DNA of 64,000 nucleotides from Dysosmobacter welbionis (GTDB lineage Bacteria; Bacillota; Clostridia; Oscillospirales; Oscillospiraceae): positions 310,001 to 374,000 of the forward strand of contig NZ_CP034413.3 in NCBI RefSeq assembly GCF_005121165.3, given 5' to 3'. Below the pieces are notes generated by a model, which saw only the letters and a list, made by a program, of their open reading frames with translations, was not told where the DNA came from and did no database searches. The translations under genes were made by a program, and so were the position numbers. Shown here one piece after another: positions 34,681 to 43,561 of this stretch. Numbering within the stretch: position 1 is the first letter of the stretch; each line of letters opens with the position of its first letter.

Positions 34681-35082
34681 TCAAAGTTTTTGGGCCTCAT
34701 CAGTCTGCCAAAAGCGAATGTAGTCAAGCATGCGTTCTGCATCAACGCCGTCTATGATCTCTCCCTCATAGACGCTCCAAACATGGATGCCCTTCTTGGT
34801 AAACCACTCTGCGATGAATGGGGTTTCGTTGAGATTGCGTCCCAGCCGGTCATACATAAAGACCAGCAGGATATCAAACTCACCCTGCTCAGCAGCCTTT
34901 CTAATGCGCTTTAACTTAACAAGGTCATCAGTGCTGACTTTATAGCCGGACACGCCGATCTCCTGCTCCTCGCCAACAATGTTCCAGCCTTTTTTCTCTG
35001 CAAAATCGTGGCAGGCGTTCTTCTGCATGAGAATGCTTTCCTGATCCTTACCTCTGTATAAGCAATAGACTCTTTCAGCCAT
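34681..35082 (-). CDS. Resolvase-domain protein lacking the catalytic serine
   Basis: 133 residues from ATG 35082. It closely parallels the first ~130 residues of the neighbouring integrase (same MAERVYCLYR start; VGEEQEIGVSGYKVSTDDL; DILLVFMYDRLGRNLNETPFIAEWFTKKG). The segment holding the nucleophile is gone: where the integrase has R-V-S-T-N-K, this protein reads RGKDQES. The recombinase, zinc-ribbon and coiled-coil parts are absent. It cannot cut DNA by the family mechanism. It is either a decaying duplicate or a regulatory partner that dimerises with the integrase; the intact frame is compatible with the second. Confidence 0.75.
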   Translation of the reverse strand: MAERVYCLYRGKDQESILMQKNACHDFAEKKGWNIVGEEQEIGVSGYKVSTDDLVKLKRIRKAAEQGEFDILLVFMYDRLGRNLNETPFIAEWFTKKGIHVWSVYEGEIIDGVDAERMLDYIRFWQTDEAQKL

Positions 35083-35138
35083 TTTACTGACCATCCCTTC
35101 ATCAAATCTTCTGAATGCAAGACCTTCAGCAAGTCGTT

Positions 35139-35297
35139 CTATTTCTGGGGCATTGCATAGGCGCTCAGGAGAGCCTGCTTTACTAATACAGCAACTTCAG
35201 GATTTTCTTTTTCTGCAAAGCAGAGAGTGACCTTATAGCCCTGAACCGAGATATGCATTTCAGGCTTTTCTTCGTCGATTCTGAGTACCCTGTTCAT
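35139..35297 (-). CDS. Small TnpW-like protein
   Basis: 52 residues. ATG 35297 has a perfect TAGGAGG seven bases upstream. The core ISVQGYKVTLCFAEKENPEVAVLVKQALL resembles the short TnpW-type proteins of Tn4451-like elements (beta strand Y-K-V-x-V-x-F, then a helix). It sits directly upstream of the two recombinase-like genes on the same strand. The family call is tentative. Confidence 0.6.
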   Translation of the reverse strand: MNRVLRIDEEKPEMHISVQGYKVTLCFAEKENPEVAVLVKQALLSAYAMPQK

Positions 35298-35315
35298 AGT
35301 AATCCTCCTAAAAAT

Positions 35316-35352
35316 AAAGCATCGGCTATCCTAAAAAGATAGCCGATGCTTT
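35316..35352 (-). terminator. Terminator of the ATPase gene
   Basis: A 15-bp perfect stem AAAGCATCGGCTATC / GATAGCCGATGCTTT with a 7-nt loop, ahead of the TnpW-like gene and after the ATPase stop at 35392. Confidence 0.85.
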
Positions 35353-35391
35353 TCAATTTCTAATTGTAACTGCTTAGTGGCGATAGTCCTT

Positions 35392-37032
35392 TTACAGAGT
35401 AGGTTCGATTGACTGCATACCGATTTCCTGTACTTGGACGATATCCAATGTTGGCAGAGCCTTCAGATAATTCTCTACATTCCAGTATTGGACCCCATTT
35501 TCCATCTGCGCATCTTCGCCGCGGTACAGGATATAGCGCCCATGGATGGGACCAAACCGCCGTTCCGTCCTCTGGCATTTATCCTCATCGACGAGGTGCC
35601 GGTATTGAAAGGGAACCTGTTTGCTGCTGTGTTTGATTTCAAAGATCTCACAGGAGTTTTCTTTCTGGTCATAGATGACCATGTCAAACTCGCCAGCCTC
35701 AAACTGCAGTTTGAAAACACGGTGATCCTTGTCGGCCGCCTTCATGGTTTCCAGCAGCACAATATCTTCCATCATCCGGCCACGGACTTCTTCAAGGATG
35801 CGGCCCGTGATCTGCGTTTTATCATATTCGCTGAGCGCCGAGAACTGCTCATCCTTTAACAAGGAATGGATAAGGGCCTGGGCCTGACAATATCGCATTC
35901 CAGGCTGTGTGAAGAGAATATGTTCCACTGGTTCAATTCCGGGGTCCGCCGATTCAATGGGACAATCCACAATCAACTCCAACGCGGTAAGATATTGCTT
36001 AATCTCTATGATGTGAGCAGTTGTGATACCGATGGACTGCTCCTCCTTGTTCCGGATATCCAGCAGTTCCATCAAACGCCGGGTGACCGCCTCTGTATCA
36101 ATGGCATCCAGCGCCTCTGTGCGCTTTTCGGGGTCACGCTCTTTCCGCAGATTTGCGGCAGTGAGCCGCAGGTCATGGGAGAGAAAATCATCGGTCAGCA
36201 CTGAGATCAGGAATCGGTGGTTCATATCCTCTATGATCCGGTTGATGGCGCTGGTCAGCTCTCCAGCTTCATACAGAGAGTACAGGTGGCGGAAATGCCC
36301 GCCCGACTCGTAGCAGGCCAGGGAGTGCTGGATGTTCTTGCAGATTGCCGTGTCGATGTATCTTCGGGTGGACTCGTCATCCCGGAAGGATGCATCCTGA
36401 GCATTCACATCTTCATCGTCAAAGGCCAGCTCTCCGGCGCGTAGTGTGCCGCCATATCGGATGTACTCATCAATGCTGTCGATCCCGAGCAGACGGCTAT
36501 ACTCCCGATATGGGATGAAGGTCGTGTGGATGGACTTGGCCCGGTCATACAATTCTTCATCCATTGCCAGCCAGAAGCCCAGGGAGTCCGTACCAGACAG
36601 GACGATCTTCATTCCCATGGTGGCGAACACATCGGAAAAGAGGGCAGCCGAGTCAATAAAGTCTTCCATCAGCGTGACCTCGTCGATGAACACATATCGG
36701 AATCCCGCGTTAAACAACTTCTTGAGATCCCGGTTCATCATCGCCATATTGTCAGTCCTGCGGGCTTTGATGTATGCGATACGGCTCAAGTCCTCCTTTG
36801 TCATTCTGCCAATGGCCTGACGGAGCATGGTGTTTTTTCCAGTCTGGAGCAGGCCAAAGAGCAGACACACGCGGTCATGACTTCTGCCGTGGAGGTACAT
36901 CTCCAGTTGCTCAAAGCAGTCGCGTGAGGCCAGTGCCTTTGATTTCTGCGCAACGGCAGCCAGTTCTTTGCCGATGGTTATATCGGTTTCGACACCTGAT
37001 ATTGATATGCTTTTCGGGCTGCTTCCACTCAC
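35392..37032 (-). CDS. AAA-type ATPase with nuclease-like C-terminus
   Basis: 546 residues. The N-terminal ATPase part has P-loop LFGLLQTGKNTML, in which Asn replaces the usual Thr/Ser after GK, and Walker B YVFIDEVTLM. It resembles the AAA_14/DUF4143 ATPases. The middle is helical. The C-terminus has EFDMVIYDQKENSCEIFEIKHSSK, an Asp ... Glu-x-Lys arrangement of PD-(D/E)XK nucleases. It lies 48 bp downstream of a second ATPase of the same broad class and is probably co-transcribed. These families are abundant on mobile elements and their role is not established; a defence or DNA-transaction role is inference. Confidence 0.75.
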   Translation of the reverse strand: MSGSSPKSISISGVETDITIGKELAAVAQKSKALASRDCFEQLEMYLHGRSHDRVCLLFGLLQTGKNTMLRQAIGRMTKEDLSRIAYIKARRTDNMAMMNRDLKKLFNAGFRYVFIDEVTLMEDFIDSAALFSDVFATMGMKIVLSGTDSLGFWLAMDEELYDRAKSIHTTFIPYREYSRLLGIDSIDEYIRYGGTLRAGELAFDDEDVNAQDASFRDDESTRRYIDTAICKNIQHSLACYESGGHFRHLYSLYEAGELTSAINRIIEDMNHRFLISVLTDDFLSHDLRLTAANLRKERDPEKRTEALDAIDTEAVTRRLMELLDIRNKEEQSIGITTAHIIEIKQYLTALELIVDCPIESADPGIEPVEHILFTQPGMRYCQAQALIHSLLKDEQFSALSEYDKTQITGRILEEVRGRMMEDIVLLETMKAADKDHRVFKLQFEAGEFDMVIYDQKENSCEIFEIKHSSKQVPFQYRHLVDEDKCQRTERRFGPIHGRYILYRGEDAQMENGVQYWNVENYLKALPTLDIVQVQEIGMQSIEPTL

Positions 37033-37080
37033 TTATGCGTCACCTCCTCGCCAATCACGCCCTGATATGTTACCGCTTTC

Positions 37081-38295
37081 TCAATTCCATTCTTCCGCCA
37101 GAAGGAAGTCACGGATATTCCGGTGCTTGATCCCGTTCCTGCTCATGTCAAACTCGTCGAGGGATACGACATACTTGGGGAAATTGTCCTGGATGCCATC
37201 GTATGCACCGAACTCCCGTTTCACCGTATCTTCAGAGGCCAGCAGGTATGTTACCTGCACATAGAGTTTTTCTCCTCTTTTTTCGCATACAAAGTCAATT
37301 TCTTTTTCTCCTGCTCTGCCTACTGTGACAACATAACCCCGTCGCAGCAGTTCCATGTAGACAATGTTTTCGAGGATCAGGTTGATGTCCTTCATGTTCC
37401 CGCCGAACACAGCCTCCCGAATACCGTGATCCGCAATATAATACTTTTCGTTGGAGGCCAGTATCTGCTTGCCCTGCAGGTCCTGGCGCTTTACCTGATA
37501 GAAGAGATATGCGTCACAGCAGTACCGCACATAGTTCAGGATGGTTTCTGCCGCGACAGTCCGCTGCTCATTTTTGAAAAACTTAGCCAGAGAGGACGCT
37601 GAGAAAACTGTTCCGACATTTGCGGTCATATACGCAATGATGCGCTCCAGCAAATCAATATCCCGAATCTTGTTCCGTTTTACGATATCTTTGAGCTGCA
37701 CAGAATTGAATAGATCTGTGAGATACTGCCGGGAGGGTTCTTCCTCATACCGGAGGTTGGCCAGATAGGGCATTCCTCCGGCCAGCAGATATTTTTGAAA
37801 GCATTGCTGGATCGAATCGCTTGGTGCAATTGTGTGGTACAGTTCCAGGAATTCAGCGAAGGAGAATGGGTAAATCACAAACTCCACATACCGTCCGCCA
37901 ATATAAGTGGCCAGTTCACCGGACAGCAGTTTTGCGTTGGAGCCCGTAATGTAGATATCGCAGTCCAGCGCCACTCGCAAAGAATTGACGCACTTTTCCC
38001 AGCCCTCTACTTCCTGGATCTCGTCAAAAAACAGATACGCTTTTCCCTCGATGCCCTCTGCCCGTTTTATGATCTCATCGTGCAGAGCCGTTGCGGTCTG
38101 CAGATGGGAGTACCGCATATCTTCAAAATTGATTGAGATCATCTGAGACGGGGCAACACCAGCCTCCGCCAGTTCCTCTTTGATCAGTTCCAGCATCACC
38201 GACTTACCGGAGCGGCGAATGCCGGTCATTACCTTAATCAGTTCGCCCCCAATGAAGGGACGGATGCGGTTCATATACAGTTCTCGTTTGATCAT
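37081..38295 (-). CDS. ATP-binding protein, AAA_14/DUF4143 type
   Basis: 404 residues. Walker A TGIRRSGKSVML (residues 24-35), Walker B YLFFDEIQEVEGWE (~residues 87-100), sensor YITGSNAKLLSGEL, then PFSFAEFLELY. The C-terminal DUF4143 part contains NIVYMELLRRGYVVTVGRAGEKEIDFVCEKRGEKLYVQV, the PD-(D/E)XK-like core (E ... D ... Q-V). Start ATG 38295 with AAAGGAGG. One of the commonest accessory ATPases in Clostridia and Bacteroides; function unknown. Confidence 0.88.
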   Translation of the reverse strand: MIKRELYMNRIRPFIGGELIKVMTGIRRSGKSVMLELIKEELAEAGVAPSQMISINFEDMRYSHLQTATALHDEIIKRAEGIEGKAYLFFDEIQEVEGWEKCVNSLRVALDCDIYITGSNAKLLSGELATYIGGRYVEFVIYPFSFAEFLELYHTIAPSDSIQQCFQKYLLAGGMPYLANLRYEEEPSRQYLTDLFNSVQLKDIVKRNKIRDIDLLERIIAYMTANVGTVFSASSLAKFFKNEQRTVAAETILNYVRYCCDAYLFYQVKRQDLQGKQILASNEKYYIADHGIREAVFGGNMKDINLILENIVYMELLRRGYVVTVGRAGEKEIDFVCEKRGEKLYVQVTYLLASEDTVKREFGAYDGIQDNFPKYVVSLDEFDMSRNGIKHRNIRDFLLAEEWN

Positions 38296-38441
38296 GATTG
38301 GAACGCCTCCTTTCTATCGTTGACCTCAGTATATCCCATTTACAACTGAAAATCAACTGATATAATCTAATTTTATCAGTTATAACTTATAAAATTAGTC
38401 GTATGTTGGCGCAAACACTGTACACAGCTTTTCAATTTCTC

Positions 38442-38864
38442 TCAAAGAAGCCCCCGAATGCACTCACTTTCCAGTTCAACGATGTCGCCTATCGGTATCC
38501 TTAAGCCATCAACCAGAATCAATACCTGATCCGCCTCATGGATTCTTTTCAGCCTCCCGGTTGATACGATATACCGGCCGCCGTCTTTCTTTGCGTCGGG
38601 CTGGAACCAGGTCACCGTGATTTCCGGCCGCTCTTTGATCCGCTCCAACAGCAGTTGCTGTTTTGAGTCCAAGGCAGCCCTGGCATCCTCGTCCAGTTCC
38701 ATGCGCTGGTCGGTCAGCCGGGCCGTTTCCACAAGGGCGGCGCTGTGGCCGGACAGGGCCGCAAAGGGTGCGAACTGGGCCGCACGGTCTGAGAGCGGCA
38801 TCCTCGGGTGCTTGGCTGAGGTAGGATGCGGCAAGTTGATGATATCATCGTATGGTCCGGTCAT
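38442..38864 (-). CDS. YolD-like protein
   Basis: 140 residues. PF08863-type features: RMPLSDRAAQFAPFAALSGHSAALVET near the N-terminus and GRYIVSTGRLKRIHEADQVLILVDGLRIPIGDIVELE at the C-terminus. YolD-like proteins are regularly encoded with Y-family polymerases. It overlaps the polymerase gene by four bases, supporting joint expression after DNA damage. Confidence 0.88.
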   Translation of the reverse strand: MTGPYDDIINLPHPTSAKHPRMPLSDRAAQFAPFAALSGHSAALVETARLTDQRMELDEDARAALDSKQQLLLERIKERPEITVTWFQPDAKKDGGRYIVSTGRLKRIHEADQVLILVDGLRIPIGDIVELESECIRGLL

Positions 38865-40369
38865 GCTTTGTGACCTCCGATTTGGTTGTTTCTCTCCCTG
38901 GCTGTGGCGCCGTCCTCCAGATTCAGTCCTTTGAGGATGGCATTCTTGCCAAAACGCTTTTTGATGTCCAGCATGGTTTCCTGGAGTTTTCTCTCCCGTG
39001 CATGGGCAGTGTCAGCCTCTTTTTTCTGCTTTTCCTTTGCCGAGTAGTCCGTAAACAGGTCAATCTGCTCCGGCAAATCCTCCGGCACAGAAGACTCGTC
39101 CAGCAGGTGATTGGCGCAGAGGGTCAGCCGGCGGGCCAGCAGGGTTTTATCTACGATCCGGTCATACAGGCTGGTGGCTGCCTTGAGCAGCTCCTCGCCG
39201 GAGGAAGTATATCCGTCCAGATTGACTGTACCATGAGCATGCTTGGGAATTTTGCGCCCATAGCGGTCCGTGGTGACCTCTCCGGTGTAGACTGTACCCT
39301 TGAGGTTTTCGATGTCATAGCCTACTGTGAGGACCAGTTGGTTGGTCGCAAGCCGCTTATCTACCAATTCCAGCGCCAGTGCATCGGCCATCTCCTGGAT
39401 GACCAGCCTTGCCTTTTCAAATGGGTATGGGTACTGCAGAATCTGCCCGGAGACGATGCTCTTGTTTTCTGGTTTGTATGCCTTAATGTCCGCAATGGTG
39501 CAGGGTTCCCAGCCCCAGGCATGGTCGATGAGCAGTTCTGCGTTGACACCAAACAGTTTATAGAGCAGTTCCTCGTTGTGATAATCTGTAGGCTGCCCGA
39601 TAGAACACCGGGCAATATCTCCCATGGTGTACAGGCCGTTGGCTTCCAGCTTGGCGGCATAGCCTTTTCCCACCCTCCAGAAGTCGGTGAGCGGACGGTG
39701 GGTCCAGAAGGAGCGGCGATAGCCCATCTCATCCAGTTCTGCGATGCGGACGCCGTATTCATCGGCGGGGACATGCTTCGCGCCAATGTCCATGGCGACC
39801 TTGGCCAGATACAGATTCGTCCCAATGCCCGCCGCAGCGGTGATACCGGTCGTCTGCAGAATGTCGAGGATGATTTTCCGGGCAAATTCACGGGCCGACA
39901 GATGGTAGGTCTGCAGGTAGCTGGTGGCGTCGATGAACACCTCATCGATGCTGTATGGGTAGATGTCCTCCGGCGCCACATGCTTGAGGTAAACACTGTA
40001 GACGCGGGTGCTCCAGTCAATATAGTGGGCCATCCGGGGTGGAGCCACGATATAGTCGAGGGCCAGGGAAGGATTTCGCCGTACCTCCGGGTCGTGAGAG
40101 GAAGCGCTGGTGAACTGCCGGCCAGGGGTATTCCGCTGCCGTTGGGCATTGACCTCCTTGACCCGTTGGATCACCTCAAACAGCCTGGCTCGACCGGAAA
40201 TGCCATAAGACTTCAGGGAAGGTGTGACCGCCAGACAGATGGTCTTTTCAGTGCGGCTCAGGTCCGCCACCACGAGGTTGGTGTCCAGTGGATTCAGCCC
40301 ACGCTCGATGCACTCCACACTTGCGTAAAACGATTTTAGATCACAGCAAATGTAGGTTCGCTCCTTCAT
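38861..40369 (-). CDS. Y-family translesion DNA polymerase (UvrX/UmuC-like)
   Basis: 502 residues. Palm motifs are intact: D10 in YICCDLKSFYASVE and the S-I-D-E in YPYSIDEVFIDATSYL. Helix-hairpin-helix (FWRVGKGYAAKLEANGLYTMGDIA) and little-finger regions follow, and the basic C-terminus carries no obvious clamp motif I can name. It probably bypasses lesions and gives mutagenic repair to cells carrying the element. A LexA-like half-palindrome overlaps the promoter region. Confidence 0.93.
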   Translation of the reverse strand: MKERTYICCDLKSFYASVECIERGLNPLDTNLVVADLSRTEKTICLAVTPSLKSYGISGRARLFEVIQRVKEVNAQRQRNTPGRQFTSASSHDPEVRRNPSLALDYIVAPPRMAHYIDWSTRVYSVYLKHVAPEDIYPYSIDEVFIDATSYLQTYHLSAREFARKIILDILQTTGITAAAGIGTNLYLAKVAMDIGAKHVPADEYGVRIAELDEMGYRRSFWTHRPLTDFWRVGKGYAAKLEANGLYTMGDIARCSIGQPTDYHNEELLYKLFGVNAELLIDHAWGWEPCTIADIKAYKPENKSIVSGQILQYPYPFEKARLVIQEMADALALELVDKRLATNQLVLTVGYDIENLKGTVYTGEVTTDRYGRKIPKHAHGTVNLDGYTSSGEELLKAATSLYDRIVDKTLLARRLTLCANHLLDESSVPEDLPEQIDLFTDYSAKEKQKKEADTAHARERKLQETMLDIKKRFGKNAILKGLNLEDGATARERNNQIGGHKA

Positions 40370-40416
40370 GCTTCGGTCACCCCTTCCTCTTTATCTTCCG
40401 ACGCATTTTCAAAGCC

Positions 40417-40434
40417 ATTATAGCACATTTGTTC
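40417..40434 (-). promoter_or_regulatory. -10 element and LexA-like box upstream of the polymerase
   Basis: Minus strand GAAC-AAAT-GTGC (40423-40434; Firmicute SOS box GAAC-N4-GTTC with one mismatch) directly followed by TATAAT (40417-40422). The -35 is weak. Confidence 0.4.
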
Positions 40435-40540
40435 TGGTTGTTCTATTGTGAAAAAACACCATCTTGTACCCATTGGAAAACCAGCACAGAATGCTGTGAT
40501 TTCTAAAGCGATATGCCTCCATCTTTCTGCCGCAACTGTA

Positions 40541-40579
40541 AAAGAGAGCCGCCAGTCTGGAAACCGGCGGCTCTCTTTT
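40541..40579. terminator. Terminator after rhuM
   Basis: A 13-bp stem AAAGAGAGCCGCC / GGCGGCTCTCTTT with a 12-nt loop and short T-tracts on both sides. Confidence 0.8.
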
Positions 40580-40580
40580 G

Positions 40581-41633
40581 TCAGTCATTTTTTCTCTCTG
40601 CTTGTTCCTCCAGGGCAAGGAAATGGTCGAAGTCGCTTTCAAACATGCGATCCTGCACAATCCGGTATTTTTCAAACTCGCTCTCTGCGAAGGCTTTGGC
40701 GATCTCATGCGTCACCCGGCCGGTGTCGTGGAGGATCTCATGCTCATTGAATTCCAGGAAGCGATTCAGCCGCTGTGACCAGTCCTGCATGGTCATAGGG
40801 ATATGGCGGCCTGCCTGGTATTCCGCATAGTCCAGGTACATGGTCACAATGCGTTCCAGCGCCTGCAGTTCCTCTCTGGAAAGATAGTTCTTAGCAATGG
40901 ACACATCATACTTCTGTATTTTTCCGTTTGGATACTGCTCCCAGGAAGTTAAGCCCATGTGAGGTTTTTCAGCGTTGGCTCGCTCCACAATCAACTCCGC
41001 CGCAGTATGACGGTGGATCGCCCAGTGGAGTTTGTTCTGTACCTCGGAAAAAAACAGGCGTGTGGTTTTGGCTGATTTATCATAATCCAGAGCCGTGGCG
41101 TAGATGTCGGTGATCTTTTGGTAGAACTTGCGTTCAGACATCCGAATCTCCCGGATCTGCTCCAGAAGGTGGTCGAAGTATTCCTTGGTAAGTACACTAC
41201 CCCCGTTTTTCAACCGGTCACTGTCCATGGCCCAGCCCTGAATGGTGTAGTCCTTAACGATGGTATTGGCCCACTTGCGGAACTGGACCGCCCGGTCATT
41301 GTTGACCTTGAATCCAACCGCAATGATCATCTGCAGATTGTAGTGCTTCACCTGGCGGCTAACCTGACGGGAGCCCTCAGTTTGAACTATCCGGAAATTC
41401 CGGATAGTTGCCTCCTCTGTCAGCTCACCATCCTCATAGATCTTCTGGATGTGCTCATTGATTGTCCGAACATCCACATCATAGAGAGCCGACATCATCT
41501 TCTGGGTCAGCCAGATATTCTCATCCTCATAGCGCATTTCCATGCTCTCTGTACTGTCACCGGTAGCGGCCACAAAGGTCAGGTATTCCGCTGCGCTGGA
41601 TCGGATCGCCTGTTCTTGTTTATCGTTCCGCAC
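40581..41633 (-). CDS. rhuM: RhuM-family protein
   Basis: 350 residues from GTG 41633 (AGAAGG seven bases upstream); an ATG at 41666 lacks a site. Family marks: ENIWLTQKMMSALYDVDVRTINEHIQKIYEDGEL, FRIVQTEGSRQVSRQVKHYNLQMIIAVGFKVNN, and ANTIVKDYTIQGWAMDSDRLK. RhuM proteins combine a helix-turn-helix-like N-terminus with a Fic/DOC-like C-terminal region. They are common on islands, and the virulence label comes from Salmonella SPI-3. It overlaps the DUF6429 gene by 14 bases. Confidence 0.9.
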   Translation of the reverse strand: MRNDKQEQAIRSSAAEYLTFVAATGDSTESMEMRYEDENIWLTQKMMSALYDVDVRTINEHIQKIYEDGELTEEATIRNFRIVQTEGSRQVSRQVKHYNLQMIIAVGFKVNNDRAVQFRKWANTIVKDYTIQGWAMDSDRLKNGGSVLTKEYFDHLLEQIREIRMSERKFYQKITDIYATALDYDKSAKTTRLFFSEVQNKLHWAIHRHTAAELIVERANAEKPHMGLTSWEQYPNGKIQKYDVSIAKNYLSREELQALERIVTMYLDYAEYQAGRHIPMTMQDWSQRLNRFLEFNEHEILHDTGRVTHEIAKAFAESEFEKYRIVQDRMFESDFDHFLALEEQAERKND

Positions 41634-41937
41634 TGCAACGCCTTCTTTCTTCTGTATCAATTCCATATTGGGCCAGCAGTTTCCGAGCTTCGGCTTCTCC
41701 CTCCGGTGTGATGAGGGCGGGATAGGTTCGCCCGGCAGCGTTGATCAGCCCTTCCTCTGAAAGTTTGTTCAGCAGGTCGTGATCATAGCCCTTCCAGCAT
41801 CGGCGGACAAGGGGATACTTTTCCAGTTCCTTTTTCTTGACCGCCCGCATTTCCGGTGTATCCCGTTCCTCCCAGGAGGTCAGGTACATCAGCATGAGGG
41901 TCAATTCCCGAATGGTTTTCTTCTGTTTTTCCGGCAT
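41620..41937 (-). CDS. DUF6429-like protein
   Basis: 105 residues from ATG 41937 (TGGAGGACAG upstream). Contains IRELTLMLMYLTSWEER and RRCWKGYDHDLLNKLSEEGLI, a winged-helix-like pattern of the DUF6429 family, then ALITPEGEAEARKLL. It probably binds nucleic acid or protein; function unknown. Overlaps and precedes rhuM. Confidence 0.7.
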   Translation of the reverse strand: MPEKQKKTIRELTLMLMYLTSWEERDTPEMRAVKKKELEKYPLVRRCWKGYDHDLLNKLSEEGLINAAGRTYPALITPEGEAEARKLLAQYGIDTEERRRCSAER

Positions 41938-41999
41938 TAGCCTGTCCTCCAATCTTTTTGACTTACTACCATCATATCACAGGACGGGCTGTTCGTCTA

Positions 42000-42150
42000 T
42001 TCCACAATCATTCCGGGATATACATCGGACCACTCCGTATGCGTCATTACTCCGCTGCTGGGAGCGCAGTGGGCGAGAACGCAGTCCGCTGTCCAGTTGA
42101 CCCATTCCGAGTTCACCAGAGCCTCTTGGTATTCCTCAGTCCAGCCACGG
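42000..42150 (-). pseudogene. Remnant of a second metallophosphoesterase gene
   Basis: On the minus strand this stretch reads EEYQEALVNSEWVNWTADCVLAH and continues CAPSSGV, almost the same as residues in the intact phosphoesterase at 42796-43545 (EEYQEALANLERVNWTVDCVLTH, CAPSGV). Neither the N-terminal metal site nor the C-terminal part is present, and the reading runs into a stop. It is a partial duplication, 0.9 kb from its source. Confidence 0.7.
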
Positions 42151-42167
42151 ACTGTATTATGGACTTA

Positions 42168-42635
42168 TTACATCATCATTCCTGTACATATTTCTTCGCC
42201 TGTTTCATCTTCCGCACCCATCATTCCTATAAAAGAGGACTCCATATACTCGTCATAAGCCCGTGCGTATCTCTCGTACTTCTCACCGCCGGTTTCTTTC
42301 AGAACGGTTTCATCAAATGTCCATAAAGGGTAGGAGCAGAACCCACTTTCTTTGTAGAGCCCAGTATCTTTAGCAAATCCACGATTGAGCAGCTGCGGCG
42401 CAAAGGGACAGTTGTTTATATCGACATATGCACTGTTTTTCAAGCCAATAAATTCTTCAAAAGATTTTGTAAGAATAGCGAACTGTTCTTTCTCATCTGC
42501 TCCTTGGATAGGCATATCAAGAACAATCGCAAGGCCAGGCAGTTCTTTGCCCATAAAATCATAAACCGTGTACAATTCCACCCTCGGCTCCAATATAACG
42601 GGCGTCTCAAAATAATCTTTAATTTCAAATGTCAT
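42168..42635 (-). CDS. DUF4313-like protein
   Basis: 155 residues from ATG 42635, with AGGAGG five bases upstream. Contains LPGLAIVLDMPIQGADEKEQFAILTKSFEEFIGLKNSAYVDINNCPFAPQLL, the conserved centre of the DUF4313 family carried on clostridial integrative elements. Ends in a Met-rich tail (CTGMMM). Function unknown. Confidence 0.7.
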   Translation of the reverse strand: MTFEIKDYFETPVILEPRVELYTVYDFMGKELPGLAIVLDMPIQGADEKEQFAILTKSFEEFIGLKNSAYVDINNCPFAPQLLNRGFAKDTGLYKESGFCSYPLWTFDETVLKETGGEKYERYARAYDEYMESSFIGMMGAEDETGEEICTGMMM

Positions 42636-42795
42636 TTTTTCCTCCTGATAACAAAATATCACCTATGCTCTACCATATATGTAAAATCGCTTTTTCCCTT
42701 TGTGTAGCCTATCTCTTTGCTCATTTGGCGTCTTCCACTCCGTTCAGAATAAAAGACCAGGGAATGCTGGTTACCCACTCCCTGATCCATTGCGA

Positions 42796-43545
42796 TTAAA
42801 AACCCAGTTCAGATATCTTTTCCCACTGGAGGATGTATTTCTGATCTATGATTCGATTCTCATGGTAATGGCCGAAAAACCAGTAGGCGAATTTACACCG
42901 CTGGCTGACCATTTCAAGAAAGTCCGTCAGTTCATCCGTTCCATAGGATGGATTGATCTCCTGCACCACACCGCTGGGAGCGCAGTGGGTGAGAACACAG
43001 TCTACCGTCCAGTTGACCCGTTCCAAGTTTGCCAGGGCTTCTTGGTACTCCTCCAAGCTGGGCATCTCCTCCTCCCACCAGCTCACGCCTTTGACCCGGA
43101 ACATGGACCGCATCCGGCGCATCAGCCAATACTGGCGCTCGAAGTCCGGAGCGGCGGGATCAAGGATTCCATCCTGAATATCATGGGAGGCCGCACCGCC
43201 CATTGTGAACCAGGCGAGGCCGCCGAAGTCGAAGACCTGTCCCCGCATAAGGTGCAGGACATGCTCCCGCACAACATGGACCCGTCCGCCATTCCATTCT
43301 TTTTCTGGTAGAGTGTTCAGCAAGTCAAAATTCTCATGGTTCCCATCCACGAACAGGGTGGTGAAGGGCTTCTTGTTCAGCCAGTCCAACCAATATTGAT
43401 CTTTCTGGCTTCCATCCCACAGTCCTCCAAAATCACCCGCGATGACCACATAGTCCCCCCGGCTCATCTCCTTCTGCTGTGGGAAGTATTTGCTCCCAAA
43501 GCGTTGGAAGTCGCCGTGAGTATCACCCGTAATATAAATTGCCAT
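42796..43545 (-). CDS. Calcineurin-like metallophosphoesterase
   Basis: 249 residues. Two-metal site motifs in order: YITGDTHGD (D-x-H), VIAGDFGG (G-D), DGNHENFD (G-N-H-E), HCAPSGV and FFGHYHEN (G-H-x-H). It probably cleaves phosphomono- or diesters (protein, nucleotide or RNA ends). It carries an insertion (MRRMRSMFRVKGVSWWEEEMPSLEEYQEAL). It belongs to the minus-strand cargo block; a broken copy of its middle lies downstream. Confidence 0.92.
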   Translation of the reverse strand: MAIYITGDTHGDFQRFGSKYFPQQKEMSRGDYVVIAGDFGGLWDGSQKDQYWLDWLNKKPFTTLFVDGNHENFDLLNTLPEKEWNGGRVHVVREHVLHLMRGQVFDFGGLAWFTMGGAASHDIQDGILDPAAPDFERQYWLMRRMRSMFRVKGVSWWEEEMPSLEEYQEALANLERVNWTVDCVLTHCAPSGVVQEINPSYGTDELTDFLEMVSQRCKFAYWFFGHYHENRIIDQKYILQWEKISELGF

Positions 43546-43561
43546 TCCATCGCACCTCGAT

